Shown: positions 12,009-23,041, counted from the stretch's first letter. The stretch: DNA of 64,000 nucleotides from Brachypodium distachyon (GCF_000005505.3 NC_016134.3:1178001-1242000); one strand, 5' to 3'. The notes: generated from the letters alone by a model not told the origin. Numbers and translations: made by a program.

Positions 12009-12272
12009 ATGAATCCCGCCTCGCCTGCTCCCCTGCGCGCGGCCGCGCCCCTTCTGCCCCGCTCGTCGCCGCCTGCGCCCTTCGCGGCCGGTGACCCGCT
12101 GCGCCCGTCGCCTCCTCGGCCTGCGCGGCCGGCCGACCCCTCCGCTTGCGCCCCTTCTCCGCTATCTTCTACTTGGTGTCGATTTCTTTATTCTTGGTTC
12201 AACTTTTTATTCTCCAGCCCAAGTTTGGCACCGAAGCAGCTACTTGCTCCGGTTTCCTCTTTTTCTATTTGA
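12009..12272 (+). other. GC-rich island, possible captured gene fragment
   Basis: A short GC-rich, proline/alanine-coding frame (starts MNPASPAPLRAAAP) is embedded in AT-rich DNA. Sequences containing TTTGGCA/TGCCAAAT lie on both sides (11848-11865 and 12303-12330). This is the look of a Pack-type transposon that has picked up a first-exon fragment, but I could not define clean terminal repeats or target duplications. No protein family is recognised. Confidence 0.25.
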
Positions 12273-12569
12273 CAACATCCTCACAATGTTGTTTACCGGT
12301 GTCAAATGCCAAATTTAATATTTGGCATCCCTATTTGCCATACATTGTGAAAGCCCTTAGATCCAAGCAGCAACATTAGCCTAGGTGAAATTTCAAGCCA
12401 CATGTATGAGCAGCTCCAGCAACAACATCTCCCATTCAATAACTAACAATTTGCTTTCATTGATATATTGTGCTTCTACTTTCTTTTCTTTTTTGTCCTG
12501 ATAACTTTCTTATTGAATCTATGCTTAATCAACCATGCATGCACGTTGTACTGTCCAGACAAAAAATAA

Positions 12570-12686
12570 TACTTTCTCCGACCCATATTGCTTGTCTCAA
12601 ATTTGTCCAATATGGATGTATTTATGTTTAAAAAGCGTTTAGATACATGTAATATTTTGAGAGGTAATTTCGGTCGGAGGGGAGTA
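12570..12686. mobile_element. Stowaway-type MITE
   Basis: TA-flanked, ~117 bp. CTTTCTCCGACCCATATTG at the left and AATTTCGGTCGGAGGGGAG at the right, with inner CAAATTTGTCCAATATGGAT. Confidence 0.75.
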
Positions 12687-12730
12687 CGAAATTTAACTAT
12701 CATATATAGAGAACTTTTCTTTAATAGACG

Positions 12731-12819
12731 TACTATTTCTGATCCACAATAAGTGTTGAAATTTCGGTAGCTAACTTTATACTAAATCGCCGACGCTTAA
12801 TATGGTTTGGAAGCGAGTA
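12731..12819. mobile_element. Short Stowaway-like MITE
   Basis: TA-flanked, ~89 bp. Left CTATTTCTGATCCACAATAA, right TTAATATGGTTTGGAAGCGAG. The arms are imperfect but pair along most of their length. Confidence 0.5.
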
Positions 12820-12949
12820 TTTTGTTGAGAGAGGATTAATAATCGACGTATCCGACGACTCAATAAAAAACCGAAAAGTCAACATTACTAATGACAAAGT
12901 TTACACCAACCACCCGATAACTTCTCTTGGACCCGTCCACATCCTTAGT

Positions 12950-13186
12950 TGTATATACACGAAAACAACCCGGAAAACTTCAGAAATACCCCCAGCGCCC
13001 CCCTTATCCTCCCTTTCGCGACGTCGTCGTCGACCCCTCTCCGCCGTACACGCCGCCTCCCTCCAGTCCCCAGCCACCTCAGCGCGCCAAGGAATTTCTC
13101 AACCTCGGAGTCGCCGTCCTCCGCCGCTGCCGCGCGGAGTCGAGGAGGATCCATCCACCTGACCGCGATCGACTCCTTCCGCTTTG
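12950..13186 (+). promoter_or_regulatory. NF-YA gene TATA box and non-coding first exon
   Basis: TGTATATACA at 12950-12959 is a good TATA box, placing the start of transcription near 12985. The CT-rich, GC-rich stretch that follows ends at a canonical donor, CTTTG|GTGAGTAG, at 13186/13187. It carries no initiation codon in frame with NF-YA, so it is read as a 5' UTR exon spliced to an exon starting at 14345. Long 5' UTR introns are usual in plant NF-YA genes. Confidence 0.55.
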
Positions 13187-14344
13187 GTGAGTAGCGCCGA
13201 CGAACCCTAGCTCGCCCCTCATCCCCTGATTATCTCCGGCGGCCGTGGTAGTCTTCTCAGTCTGAATATAGGGCCCCGAACGCACTCGTCTCCTCTATCG
13301 TCAGGAATCCCCACCCGGGCATCCAGTCGCTCGATTCCCCACCGACGCCTGGCATCAACCCTAGCCCGCCGGCCTCCGCCGCCGTGCTGCTCTCCTCCCC
13401 GGCGGCGGCAGCGGCGGGTTTCTAGTTCGACGTTATCCCGCCTCCGCCTCCGCCTCCCCTTCTCCATCGGCCACAGCGACGCCAAGGTAGGGATGCAAGC
13501 GGGATCCCGCTTATGTCCCACTTCTAGTTCATAATGGATTTGCTAGTTCAAGTTTTTGGCTCAGAATTTGAACTAAAATTTAGAAATTGACCTGTAAGTT
13601 GGTTATTGGTGCCTTGGTGGGATCCCACCTGACACCCTAGGACAAGGCAAACTGTGGGCGGATGGAGTGACGGCTACCGAACGGGCTGCACGCCTCCTGT
13701 TGCGCTGTCCTGCCTCCCCTTCTCCGTCGGTGACAGCAACACGCTACAAGGTTTCGGGCTGACGCTGACAAAACTGCTGCTGAAACACTGAATATGTCCA
13801 TGCTCGTGCATTTGTTGTTCGGTCACTTTGGTTAAGAACCGACAACTGGACAACCAAAATTCCGGTTCTCCTTTTTCTACATTAATTTCGGTTCCTATTT
13901 TTGAAGAACCTATTTTTTTAAAACACCGAGGAACCGAACGCCTCGCCTGGTCTATGCCCCCCCTTTACTAAGTACAGTGAGTTCTGGTGTGGGATATTAT
14001 ATCTCTGTGCTTCGTTAGGCGGAATCCCTAGTAGTTTTGCGGATAATCATGGTTGATTTCTTCAGCTTTGGTGCTTTGACGTTCTGATAATAGCAATATC
14101 GAATTTAATGTTTCCATATTGTATAATGAGATGCTTGTGGATAATAGATTGATCTTCCTAAATATTTGATGTAGGAGTGTTTCTATCTTCTTGATGTGTT
14201 CCTAATTTGCTATCGATTCCCTCCGTTGTTGTAGTTCTAATTGCTTAATTACTGTTTGGATCATCAATAGCGCACTTATTCCTTGCCAGGAAAAAAAAAG
14301 GCGCAGTAAAATCTTACCAAGCGCTCATTTTTTTGGCTTTTCAG

Positions 14345-14479
14345 GACAGCACTTGCAGTCGCTTTCATAATATATATATTGTCGTTCTTCCCACAACAGC
14401 ATGGAATGATGATCTTAATTGGTGTGTCTTTGGTTCAAGCTTGATACTGGTTGCGCTCCGCCTTGGAAAAAAACATACC
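14345..14479 (+). promoter_or_regulatory. 5' UTR part of NF-YA exon 2 with two upstream ORFs
   Basis: The exon starts after a TTTTCAG acceptor. Before the main ATG at 14480 it has ATG GAA TGA at 14401-14409 and an overlapping ATG at 14406 that runs 12 codons (MMILIGVSLVQA) to a stop at 14442-14444. Translational control by leader uORFs is known for some plant NF-YA (HAP2) genes; for this gene it is inference. Confidence 0.45.
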
Positions 14480-17400
14480 ATGACTTCCGTCGCTGATGGC
14501 ATTTCAGGTACTCGCTTCTATCATCCAATTCTTTGCTGTGCTAATTTTGAACTGTAACACTAGGCAGGGCAGTGCGTTGGGAATTGTGACACTAATTCAG
14601 ATGGTTTTGTGATCCTTATCCTTGAATCATAGAAATGAAGCTTTAGTTGTGAAATCTACCAGAGGCCAGAGAGTATTGCCCTGATAACCATGCCTGATAC
14701 ACATATTATGGTCACGGGATAATCCAGCCAAATTATGTCAATATGACAGCAACTGAATTGCGTACCTGCCATATGCCAGCTGCAGCCACAGCTGGCAACA
14801 TGTTTATAGCTTGTAGGATTACAGGAGATTCTGAGTGCTCATTCCTTGTCTGTTGTAATAATCATTCTGCAGTGTTTGTATCAATATCATTTGCCACATG
14901 TTAATACTCCCTCCGTCCCATATTAAGTGACGAAATATTACATGTATCTAGACGCTTTTGGGGTATAGATACATCCATATTTGGACAAATTTGAGTCACT
15001 TACTATGGGACGGAGGGAGTACTTGGCAAGCGCCAGAACATAAATTTCCAGTTGTTTCATTTCTCTTAAACATATAAAGACATTTGATTCAAATATTTCT
15101 CTCATTTAATGTGATTTTCCGCGCAGGTGATCACAGAGCTGATGAGCAACAGCAACAGCAGACGCAAGCTGGTCATGAGGACCAGCAAGAGGCCCCAGCT
15201 ACCAGTATAGGTAGTCAGACAATGGTGGTAGCACCTTCGACAGATTATGTTATGCCATACGCCCACCAGGAAGTTTGCCATGCAATGGTATGAAACTTCA
15301 TAACTTTTTTCTTTTATTGATAAATACTAGCACTTCTCTACTCTTCTCAGGTTGTAATCTTTTTCACTGAACTGTTGTCTAAAGGGAGACTGAGGATTGG
15401 TCGTAGTCACCGTTGGAGAAATATGATGGGTAGTGTAATGATGGATACTATATAATCAGTTTGATCTTTCCTGGTCCAACTACTTCTAAAATATTAATAC
15501 TAACAGGACATATAGATGTTTGGATAAACTGACACGTCATTTTTTCTCGATGAGGTGAAATATGAGACTTTTTCCCCTTCAATGCAGACTATTTTGTTAA
15601 ATTCTTAAAATAGATGTGTTATCAGTGTATGGCGTCTATATCCAGTGTCACAGTTTGCATGTCATTTCCTTCTCATACTTACGCCCAATGTCTATTTATT
15701 GATAACATCCAATCTACGTAGCACCCATATGGCAACAACGGCTGTGTACCCATGCAAATATCAGCGATACGGGGATACGCCAGGACACACCGCAACACGT
15801 GTATCCCTGAGTATTTAAAAAAGAAAGAAAAGGAAAGAAATGGGGATACGCCAGGGGTACTGGGAAGATACGGATGATATATGTTTGGAGAGGAAGATGG
15901 GGATGGAAGAAGGTCCTGGGGGGAGGAAGACGGAGAACACCTACCGACGAGGGAAAAGATAAGGATGGGGATGAAGATGGGGGTTGCGGCAGCAGTCGAG
16001 GAAGACAGGGACTGGCTGCCAGCGAGTAAGAAATTCCAGGCGACGGCGCGGTTGCTGCTGTCCTCTTCCACTCTGTAGCAGTTGATGAAGACTAGAGGCA
16101 GAGGATGCTGGCGGCCGGAGGCTAGAGGAACAGGAAAGGAAACGCTGGAGGTGACTTCTAGGGTTTTCTGAAACTGGGCCTTATATGGGCTTTAATTGAG
16201 GGGTTTACATGGGCTTTTAGTACTGCCAGGCTACTTGAAGCCTCAAAATCATTCGTCAATAGAAAACAGGCAACATATGTGCAGCTCTCATCTTCCATCT
16301 AAAAATATTATTTAATCTTTGTTACGTGCAGTGCATGTTTCTTAAATACTTATACACGCTGTATCCCGTATGGCTGGTTCTGGAAAATGTTGTATCCCAT
16401 GTCCCCATATCTGTATCCCTGTATTGGTTCTTGTTAGCATGCAATTGTTCGACAACTCTTCTGTTGCAATCTCCATACATGGGTTGCATCAATTTCCAGC
16501 TCTTTTGTATCCTAATTTATTCCTCTCTGACACTAGCTTTAATATATTTAAAAAAAAAGCTTGAATCATTTATTTTGTTTAAATCAGCTTATTTCTGTCA
16601 AATTGTGTTTAGCACTGAATGTGTTAAACAACTGCTGCTATTTGTTATAATTCAGCAATTTCGTAGAGCTTCACTGGATTAGATTGCTGCATTTTTCTTT
16701 TATTGCTTCTCTTTTATGGATTTTTTTTATCACCATTCATGCGTAATGCTGAAGTCTATTGTGTAAGTAGTGTTGGCTAATTCCGCATTCTGTGCTTGGC
16801 AGGGACAAATTGCTTACCCAAGTATTGATCCATACTTTTATGGGGCTTACGGTGGACAACCTATGGTAAGCTCTTGTTACAAAGTATATATAGCTATATA
16901 TACAATTAGTGCACCAGTGGTGGTCATCTCTTGAACAAATTGAATATTTCTAGATAACCTGTTCTGGTTCATAGGCTCATAGCCAGTCATAAGTAACTTT
17001 ACATGGTTACCTTCCTATGCTATTGTCACACTTTTCTTAAACTAGTTCCTTAGAATTCATAAGATTGGTGCATTTTTCAGATGCACCCACCATTGGTCGG
17101 AATGCATCCAGCTGGATTACCGTTGCCCACTGATGCAATTGAAGAGCCTGTGTATGTGAATGCCAAACAATATAATGCCATATTAAGGCGGCGGCAGTCT
17201 CGGGCTAAAGCAGAGTCAGAAAGAAAGCTTATTAAGGGCCGTAAGGTAAATCTTTTTAAGCGTTGCCATATAAAGTGAAATTTAGTTAGATGTTTCTGTT
17301 TCTGATTCTTCAGTATATAGTTAAGAGTTGGCCAGAAGCACAAGTGCACAACAGATAGAGCAGATAATCAAGTGTATTCTCCATTCTACATACTCTACCT

Positions 17401-18113
17401 CCACTTGAAGATCGATCTGCTTCACATCGAACTATCTTAGGGTGAACATCATATCAATCCAATATTTTATCTGTATTTTAATATGCCAAGTTATCAATGC
17501 AACCATAGGAACAGTAAGGATTTGAGAATACAAATTAGGTGCTGCACATTGACGAATTTATATTGAATATTCCTTTTTTCATCTGGAAGTTGTTAAGCTG
17601 GAGTGCTGGAGGGAATTGAATTCATTAGTTTCAGTGTAGTAAAAAACAATTCATAAACTGCTTATGTTAATTGGGTCAAAGCATAGGCTCTTAGAATGAA
17701 TGTTGACACAGAGGTAGATGTTGGCACTATCTCTAAAAGCTCATTCAGGATAAGTATGAAATTCTTACAAGTGTCTCATTCTCGGGTAGCATGTGAAACC
17801 ATTATGTCTGGAATGTTTATTTCTTGTGACTCAAGTTCTTGGTATCCACTTCTCTATCTTCTAATGACAATCTACATGCATCTGTGCCGTGCAGCCATAT
17901 CTCCATGAGTCACGACATCAACATGCATTGAAAAGAGCCAGGGGAGCCGGAGGTCGGTTTCTTAATGCAAAGTCAGATGACAATGAAGAGCATTCTGATT
18001 CCAGTTCCAAAGATAAACAGAACGGAGTTGCGCCCCGCAGCAGTGGCCAACCATCTACCGCTCCATCTTCCAAAGGTGCATCTCCAGCGAACCAGACGGG
18101 CAATCGTGAGTGA
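14480..18113 (+). CDS. NF-YA: Nuclear transcription factor Y subunit A (NF-YA/HAP2)
   Basis: Five coding exons: 14480-14507, 15127-15287, 16803-16865, 17081-17245 and 17895-18113, giving about 211 residues. NF-YA joins the NF-YB/NF-YC histone-fold pair and contacts CCAAT boxes. Seen here: a Gln-rich N-terminus ([17 protein letters not shown]), [17 protein letters not shown], then the conserved core. The subunit-binding helix is [20 protein letters not shown], and the DNA-binding helix with its GGRF motif is [20 protein letters not shown]. The core is split by an intron exactly between the two parts (RK|PYLH), as in other plant NF-YA genes. The C-terminus is Ser-rich. I looked for a miR169 site in the 600 bp after the stop and did not see one. 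The intron before exon 16803 carries a large insertion. Confidence 0.93.
14905..15021. mobile_element. Stowaway-type MITE in NF-YA intron
   Basis: TA-flanked, 117 bp, with the cleanest ends in the window: CTCCCTCCGTCCCATATTAA and its near-exact complement TTACTATGGGACGGAGGGAG. Probably a recent insertion. Confidence 0.85.
15690..16430 (-). mobile_element. Intronic insertion carrying a promoter-like segment, antisense to NF-YA
   Basis: The two sides carry diverged inverted stretches: CGATACGGGGATACG with GTATTTAAA near 15770-15820, and CTTAAATAC with TGTATCCCGTATGG near 16335-16375. Between them, read on the minus strand, come AAGCCCAT repeats, GGCCCAG, AAACCCTAG (telo box, about 16157-16166) and a CT-rich leader, then an open frame from about 16071 down to 15679. 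This is the make-up of a housekeeping-type plant promoter and 5' end. The likely explanation is a non-autonomous transposon with captured gene sequence. The frame is not recognised. Confidence 0.4.
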
Positions 18114-18950
18114 GATGTTAGAAATCCGCCAGACGCGAGACATGCCAACAGTTTTGTACAGTATATGCTAGCGAGCAAGAAAGGATCGCGTCGGCGGATG
18201 ATGTAGGATATGTGCCCGCTATAGTGGATAGGTGTGTCAACAGGTTTTGCAGCATTGGTTCGGTTTACTCGGTTTGCTTTACAATATTTGTACAATGAGT
18301 AGTTCTGTGTTCTTGTTTTTCTGCGGATTAGCCGCGGTGATTCAGAAAGCTTTGTAGCGTTAAAGAGTATAATTAGTACATTGTTTCTTTTTGGAGTTGA
18401 TTTGGTATCTTTCTGTCTTGCATCCTCGCTTGCGGTGGGGAGAATAACAATTTGCTACCATGTGTATGTTGATGACAGTAGAAACATTAATGTAGGAAAA
18501 ATTAATGATACAACTTTACCTGCAGCTTCTTTGCTGTTCATGCATCCACTGCAGATGATGCTCCTTTGTTTGTTTCATACATGGTTTGGAGCATGTTCCG
18601 TTCCATAAACATTGGCACGGTTTTGGACTAGTTGAGTTCAAAACCGTACCGATCTTCATGGAACAGAGGGGGTACGTATGTTCTCCACTGTGTTGCCTGA
18701 TGATTATCAGCACCCAAAAAGTAGGGCCGTCAGAATTAAGTGTCATGCTCCTCGTTCTTTTTCCCTTGAACAATTTTTTTGACAGCAAAAGACTCCTCTT
18801 TGTTAATCACCTGACTGAATTGTGATGTCTTTACTTCTCTTTTCCCACATTACTGGAGTATCATCACGAACATTTAATCCTGCCTTTTTATTTTCGCGGG
18901 AGATGATGAAACTAAAATCAACATCCATTCCCTCCTTTCTCGAGGACAAG
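18114..18950. other. NF-YA 3' UTR and spacer
   Basis: The 3' UTR probably ends near 18370. The rest is AT-rich, with one MITE at 18589 and a segment (about 18850-18950) similar to 49300-49380. No gene was recognised. Confidence 0.45.
18589..18674. mobile_element. Short Stowaway-like MITE
   Basis: Arms GTTCCGTTCCATAAACATTG / TTCATGGAACAGAGGGGGTA, with the inner palindrome GGCACGGTTTTG...CAAAACCGTACC. Length ~86 bp. Confidence 0.55.
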
Positions 18951-18959
18951 AAGAGTCGG

Positions 18960-19286
18960 GATACTTGGGCCGCCCTGCCCATGGATTTGTTGGGCTCATC
19001 CACTTCGGCCCGTACGGGATATGTGGACATCGCTACGTGGGATAAGTGGGCTTTATTTGGTGGGATGGGAGACGGGATAAGTGGCAGGCCCGTCCCAAGA
19101 AAAAAAAAACCGTCGCGTCTCTCTCGCCCCGTGCTCCCGCCCGCCGCCCGGTCGCCGAGCTGCCGCCGCCGCTAATTGGCCGTGCCGCCGCCGATCTCCG
19201 CCGCGCGCTGGTTCTCCTCGAGGTCCTCCACATTGTCGGGGACCTGACCTCATCTCCCCCCCTGACGCCCTCCAGCTCCCCCCAGG
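18960..19286 (+). other. Orphan promoter and first-exon-like segment
   Basis: GGGCC and GGGCT motifs, then a CT/GC-rich leader, end at CCCCCCAG|GTAATTAG (19286/19287), which looks like the first exon of a + strand gene. No conserved exons follow before the converging DUF594 gene at 20504. It may be a gene truncated by rearrangement, or simply a GC-rich repeat. Confidence 0.25.
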
Positions 19287-20503
19287 TAATTAGTCGAACC
19301 ATTAATCCCCAAATCGACGGGTTGCGAGATCGGCGCTTACCCGGTGACTGACGTCCTTGCGTTCGTTGTCGGCGGGCGGCGGTGACGAAGCAGGTGTTCG
19401 TGGTGGGTTAGGGCTGCCGACTGGGGCAGTGGGGCGCCTTCGTGTCAACCTCAGCGTCGCCTTTATGCCCAGGCAGATACCTATCCGTGAAGCCCGTCGA
19501 CTAGCTCCGTGGAGGCGACGATTACTACGTCTTCAGGTTCCAGGTGCGGAATTGCTTCTGTCCTGTGACCTCCGTATTATCATCAGCAATCCAGCCTCTA
19601 GGGGTTAGAGTTAATAGGTCCCTCCCTGCTGCGAATGTACATGTGCATCCACAAATTACCAACCTGTTCAAATCGGAGCATGATTCTAAAAATCGTTAGG
19701 GATTTCTGCACTTGGTAATCTGGTACGGAAGATATTTTTGTTTCTCCATTTCGGCGTGGAATCGCATTGGCTTGCCATTTTAGTTTAGTAATTCGATCAT
19801 TTTTGAGAGAAAAAAAAGCCTGAAATGGCTAAATTGACACATATGGTTGCATGTGAAAGAGGAGACAAGAGACTAGATCGAAGTCCTTTTTTTGTGCATG
19901 TGCTGATGGTGTGTCCAAATTTTCGTGTCAGTTGATCTTTCAGCGGTCTAATTTTGTTTGTGCCTGTACAATGTTGTTCTTAGCTTGCTTGCAATTTCCT
20001 ATCTAGAGATGTCTTCTCAGTTTCTTGGCAAACTGCAGTTCATCACTTGCAAGGTGGCATGGATCAATGGCTCAATTGTATCTAGGAATAATACTAGATT
20101 GTATTTAGCAACAATAAGTCTTCGTTACTGAAAATTCAGGTGAACATTATTTGGTCAGTTCATTATTTATTTGCAGTTATAATTCATATTCAAGTCTGAA
20201 AATTCAGCTGCCAGTTCATATTCATTTTGGTGGAGGCATTTATCTTAATGCCCTAAGTGACAATCGAAGTGATTTTTCAGAATGCTTCCAGTGACCACTA
20301 AAGGCATTTTCAAAAAAGCCACCGATGAAATCTTTGAAGACAATTTTTAGAAATGCCTTAAATGACATTCCTCTTCTCCAACATCCTTATCAATTTTTAA
20401 AACGCCTCCAAATATTTTTGAAGTTCGTAAGGGTTTCAGCATGCCTCCTAATTTGGAATTTGGTGCACTGGTACATACGTATTATTGCTCTCGATCTATG
20501 GTT
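19287..20503. other. Spacer 3' of the DUF594 gene
   Basis: Mixed GC-rich then AT-rich sequence with no recognised coding exon. Contains a small cluster of similar short phrases (AATGCC..., GACATT...) at 20240-20420. Confidence 0.35.
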
Positions 20504-23041
20504 TCAGACTTCCAGTGTACCACGTACAGCCTTGCATGGTTCGACGGCCGTCCTGGTTATGCCGGTGTGGGTGCAGAGTGCCCAGAGCACGGTGATGAAC
20601 TCGCCCCCATGTGCCAGAGCCTCCTTGTGTGCCTTCACGTGCAGCTCGCTGCCCGACGGAGCAACATACACCATGAGCTCCGTCCAAAGGTCGGCCAGCA
20701 GCTCCCACACATGGTCCTCCTCCTGCTCTGCCATCCCCACCAGTGTTTTCCCTAACTTTGCCGCCTCGTGCACCATCTCCGCCGCCGCCGAGTTGATATC
20801 CTTGTCTGCGGTCTCGCTCAGGCTCAGCAGCTTGTCGTACCGGGCACCCGGAGACGACATGCGGTACCTCAAACAGCCTCCTAGCTCCTTCTTCAGCTCC
20901 TGTTGCATCTTCTTGTACACATGGTTCGTCCCATCCTTGTTGTCTGGGAGCAGCTCTGGATACAGGGCCACCAGGTAAGTGCAGTACCCGGACAGTGTCG
21001 CTGCCACCTTGCGATGCCGATGCCCATGCCCATGCCGTCGAGCTCGGCCTCCCGTCGGCATCGGGCACTTGAATTCCAGAATGCTGGTGGCAACATGCCA
21101 GGTGAGGATAACCTCGGCGACACTCTTGCTCTTGCACGCTGATGACAGCCGTGAGGAGCTGCTGTTCAGCCGGTGGTTGTGCTTCTCCGACTGCAGAGTG
21201 GACCAGCCGCTGCTGAGAGGGCGGGCAGCGCTAGCCACGTGGGCATCCATTAGGTATTCCATGATGGACTTCTTCACTTCCATGGGCACTGCAATACTAG
21301 TAGTATTAGGCATCATCATCATGGAGGCGTACGATCGGCCGCCGGTGAACCCAAGCATGGAGAACTGCTTGAAGGAAAGTTGGCGGCGGCTCATCTTACT
21401 CCGTACCCATAGGATCCCGCGGATGAGTCCGCTTAAGAATGGGATGCTGCGGCTGTCACGCGGCTCATGGCACGGTTTCTTGGCAGCGGTGTACTTGCAG
21501 AGCAGTGACACCATCAGCCAGTTGGAGAGGATGAAGACAAGGTACTCCCAAAGTTCCTCGTAGAGGAAAGTGAGCAATAGCAGCATGGTGATGGATAGAT
21601 CGACGATGCTGAAGAGCGCTGCTGGACTGGTGATTTTTCCCAGGAGGCACATGGCTAACTTGATGGTGCCGATTGATACGATGTAGTTGTCCTCCCTGAT
21701 GCTTTTGTACGCGTAGCGCACGTCCCCGTTGCCGCAGAGGATGAACGTCAGGAGGCAGAAGGCCAGGACTAGGATGGGGAACAGGATGTAGTTTGCAAAG
21801 AAGAAGAATGGGTTGGAGAGCACGACGGGGAGAACGGAGTGGTAGTACTCGCAGAGGAACTGGATCTCCTCGTCGAACACTTGGAACAGCGCAACGGCGA
21901 CCACCGTGCCTTTAAGGTCCTCCTTGCGCTCCGCGTCCAAATGTAACAACTCATGTTCTTGCGGGCCACCAGTTGTCGACGACGGCAACAATGCAGCCTC
22001 AGCTTCTTCATGCAGCTGCTTGCGCAGACCTTTAAAGATGAGGCTCCGGCAGTTGGAGGTTTCTTTGTCAGTGATGGGGGGGAGGTCCTCAAACCGCCGG
22101 CGCATCAGCTTGTAGAGTGCGAAGGAGAGGCATAGCCTTTTAAGCATTGAGTCTTGTTGCAGTCGGTCCTCCTTGTCAGCCAGCGTCCAAACATCACCAA
22201 CTGTAACAATGGTGTTGTTCTTCAGCTCGATTTGGTAGCCGTCAGGGCCAGCCTTCACCTCCAAGTCTTCTTCTCCCATCAAGGCGTACTTGCAGCCCCT
22301 CAAAAGCTCCACTCCATCTGCTCCCTGATCAATGACCCCGTCCTGATGCTGATTATCTTGCTCTTGCAGCATTATCTGGGCCATGTACGAGCTGAGCAGC
22401 TCGGCATTCTTGCCATAGGCCAAGGAATGCCGGAGCAGCTCGTTGATGGCGAGCCTCTGGAGAAACTTGGCTGCACCGAGGACCCATAAGATTCCATAGA
22501 CTGCCTTCTTGCCGGTACTTCTAAGATTGTAGAAGACGAGGTAGCCCAGCCAAGCGATCCGGGAAGCGCGATCGATGGTGCTGGTGTAGGACTTGACGGC
22601 CACGTTCACCAAGATGGCCTCGACTTTCTTGCGGAGGAGTTCAACCAGAAGCATCCACATGAGGATGGTCCGAGCACGCAGCGACAGCTCGGTACCCAGC
22701 TGGCTGTAATAACTGGAGCTATCGGTGTTGCCAACAACCAAGGCGGCAGCCTCGTTCTTGGCCTCGGAGAAGAGGTAGGACATGACGGGGAGGAAGAGGG
22801 ACAGCGAGGTGGAGAGGAAGAGGCGGACGCTGGGGTTGAGGATGGCGCTCAGATCGGACAGACGGCTGAAGAGATTGAGGCTGAAGAAGAGAGCGGCGAG
22901 CATGAACATGACGACCGAGGTGAGCACCATGGTGGCCTCATTTGTCTGGTCTGCGTAAGAGGAGGTGAGGTTGCTTGTGAAATATTTTTCCACGGAAGCA
23001 CATGAGCCATTAACATATGAGCTATTGCCGAGGAAGAACAT
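20504..23041 (-). CDS. DUF4220/DUF594 multi-pass membrane protein, copy 1
   Basis: A single uninterrupted exon of 845 residues, normal for this grass-expanded family of unknown function. The N-terminal half is the DUF4220 region with several membrane segments: residues ~40-58 (MVLTSVVMFMLAALFFSLNL), ~75-92, ~122-135 and ~160-185. A charged loop follows (residues ~225-400), then further hydrophobic segments at ~405-435, ~450-520. The cytosolic-looking C-terminal third ends with the DUF594 signature LWALCTHTGITR at residues ~826-837. Related proteins often contain the same architecture in tandem clusters. The start ATG at 23041 is preceded by CTTCCAAATTAAG, identical in copy 2 (40652). Its N-terminal half is nearly identical to copy 2, its ends less so. 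It is convergent with the + strand orphan exon at 19 kb. Function unknown. Confidence 0.88.
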   Translation of the reverse strand: MFFLGNSSYVNGSCASVEKYFTSNLTSSYADQTNEATMVLTSVVMFMLAALFFSLNLFSRLSDLSAILNPSVRLFLSTSLSLFLPVMSYLFSEAKNEAAALVVGNTDSSSYYSQLGTELSLRARTILMWMLLVELLRKKVEAILVNVAVKSYTSTIDRASRIAWLGYLVFYNLRSTGKKAVYGILWVLGAAKFLQRLAINELLRHSLAYGKNAELLSSYMAQIMLQEQDNQHQDGVIDQGADGVELLRGCKYALMGEEDLEVKAGPDGYQIELKNNTIVTVGDVWTLADKEDRLQQDSMLKRLCLSFALYKLMRRRFEDLPPITDKETSNCRSLIFKGLRKQLHEEAEAALLPSSTTGGPQEHELLHLDAERKEDLKGTVVAVALFQVFDEEIQFLCEYYHSVLPVVLSNPFFFFANYILFPILVLAFCLLTFILCGNGDVRYAYKSIREDNYIVSIGTIKLAMCLLGKITSPAALFSIVDLSITMLLLLTFLYEELWEYLVFILSNWLMVSLLCKYTAAKKPCHEPRDSRSIPFLSGLIRGILWVRSKMSRRQLSFKQFSMLGFTGGRSYASMMMMPNTTSIAVPMEVKKSIMEYLMDAHVASAARPLSSGWSTLQSEKHNHRLNSSSSRLSSACKSKSVAEVILTWHVATSILEFKCPMPTGGRARRHGHGHRHRKVAATLSGYCTYLVALYPELLPDNKDGTNHVYKKMQQELKKELGGCLRYRMSSPGARYDKLLSLSETADKDINSAAAEMVHEAAKLGKTLVGMAEQEEDHVWELLADLWTELMVYVAPSGSELHVKAHKEALAHGGEFITVLWALCTHTGITRTAVEPCKAVRGTLEV

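Larger units (their letters stand above)
10642..12949. other. Intergenic region rich in MITEs
   Basis: The 3' UTR of RRP9 is followed by four TA-flanked MITEs (listed separately) and a GC-rich island at about 12009-12175. No conserved gene was found. Confidence 0.5.

Noticed and set aside
18114..18700. miR169 target site in the NF-YA 3' UTR
   Set aside because: I read the region for a match to the CATCCTTGGCT-type core and found none.
20441..20978. Plus-strand frames across the DUF594 3' end
   Set aside because: Shadows of the minus-strand DUF594 coding sequence.
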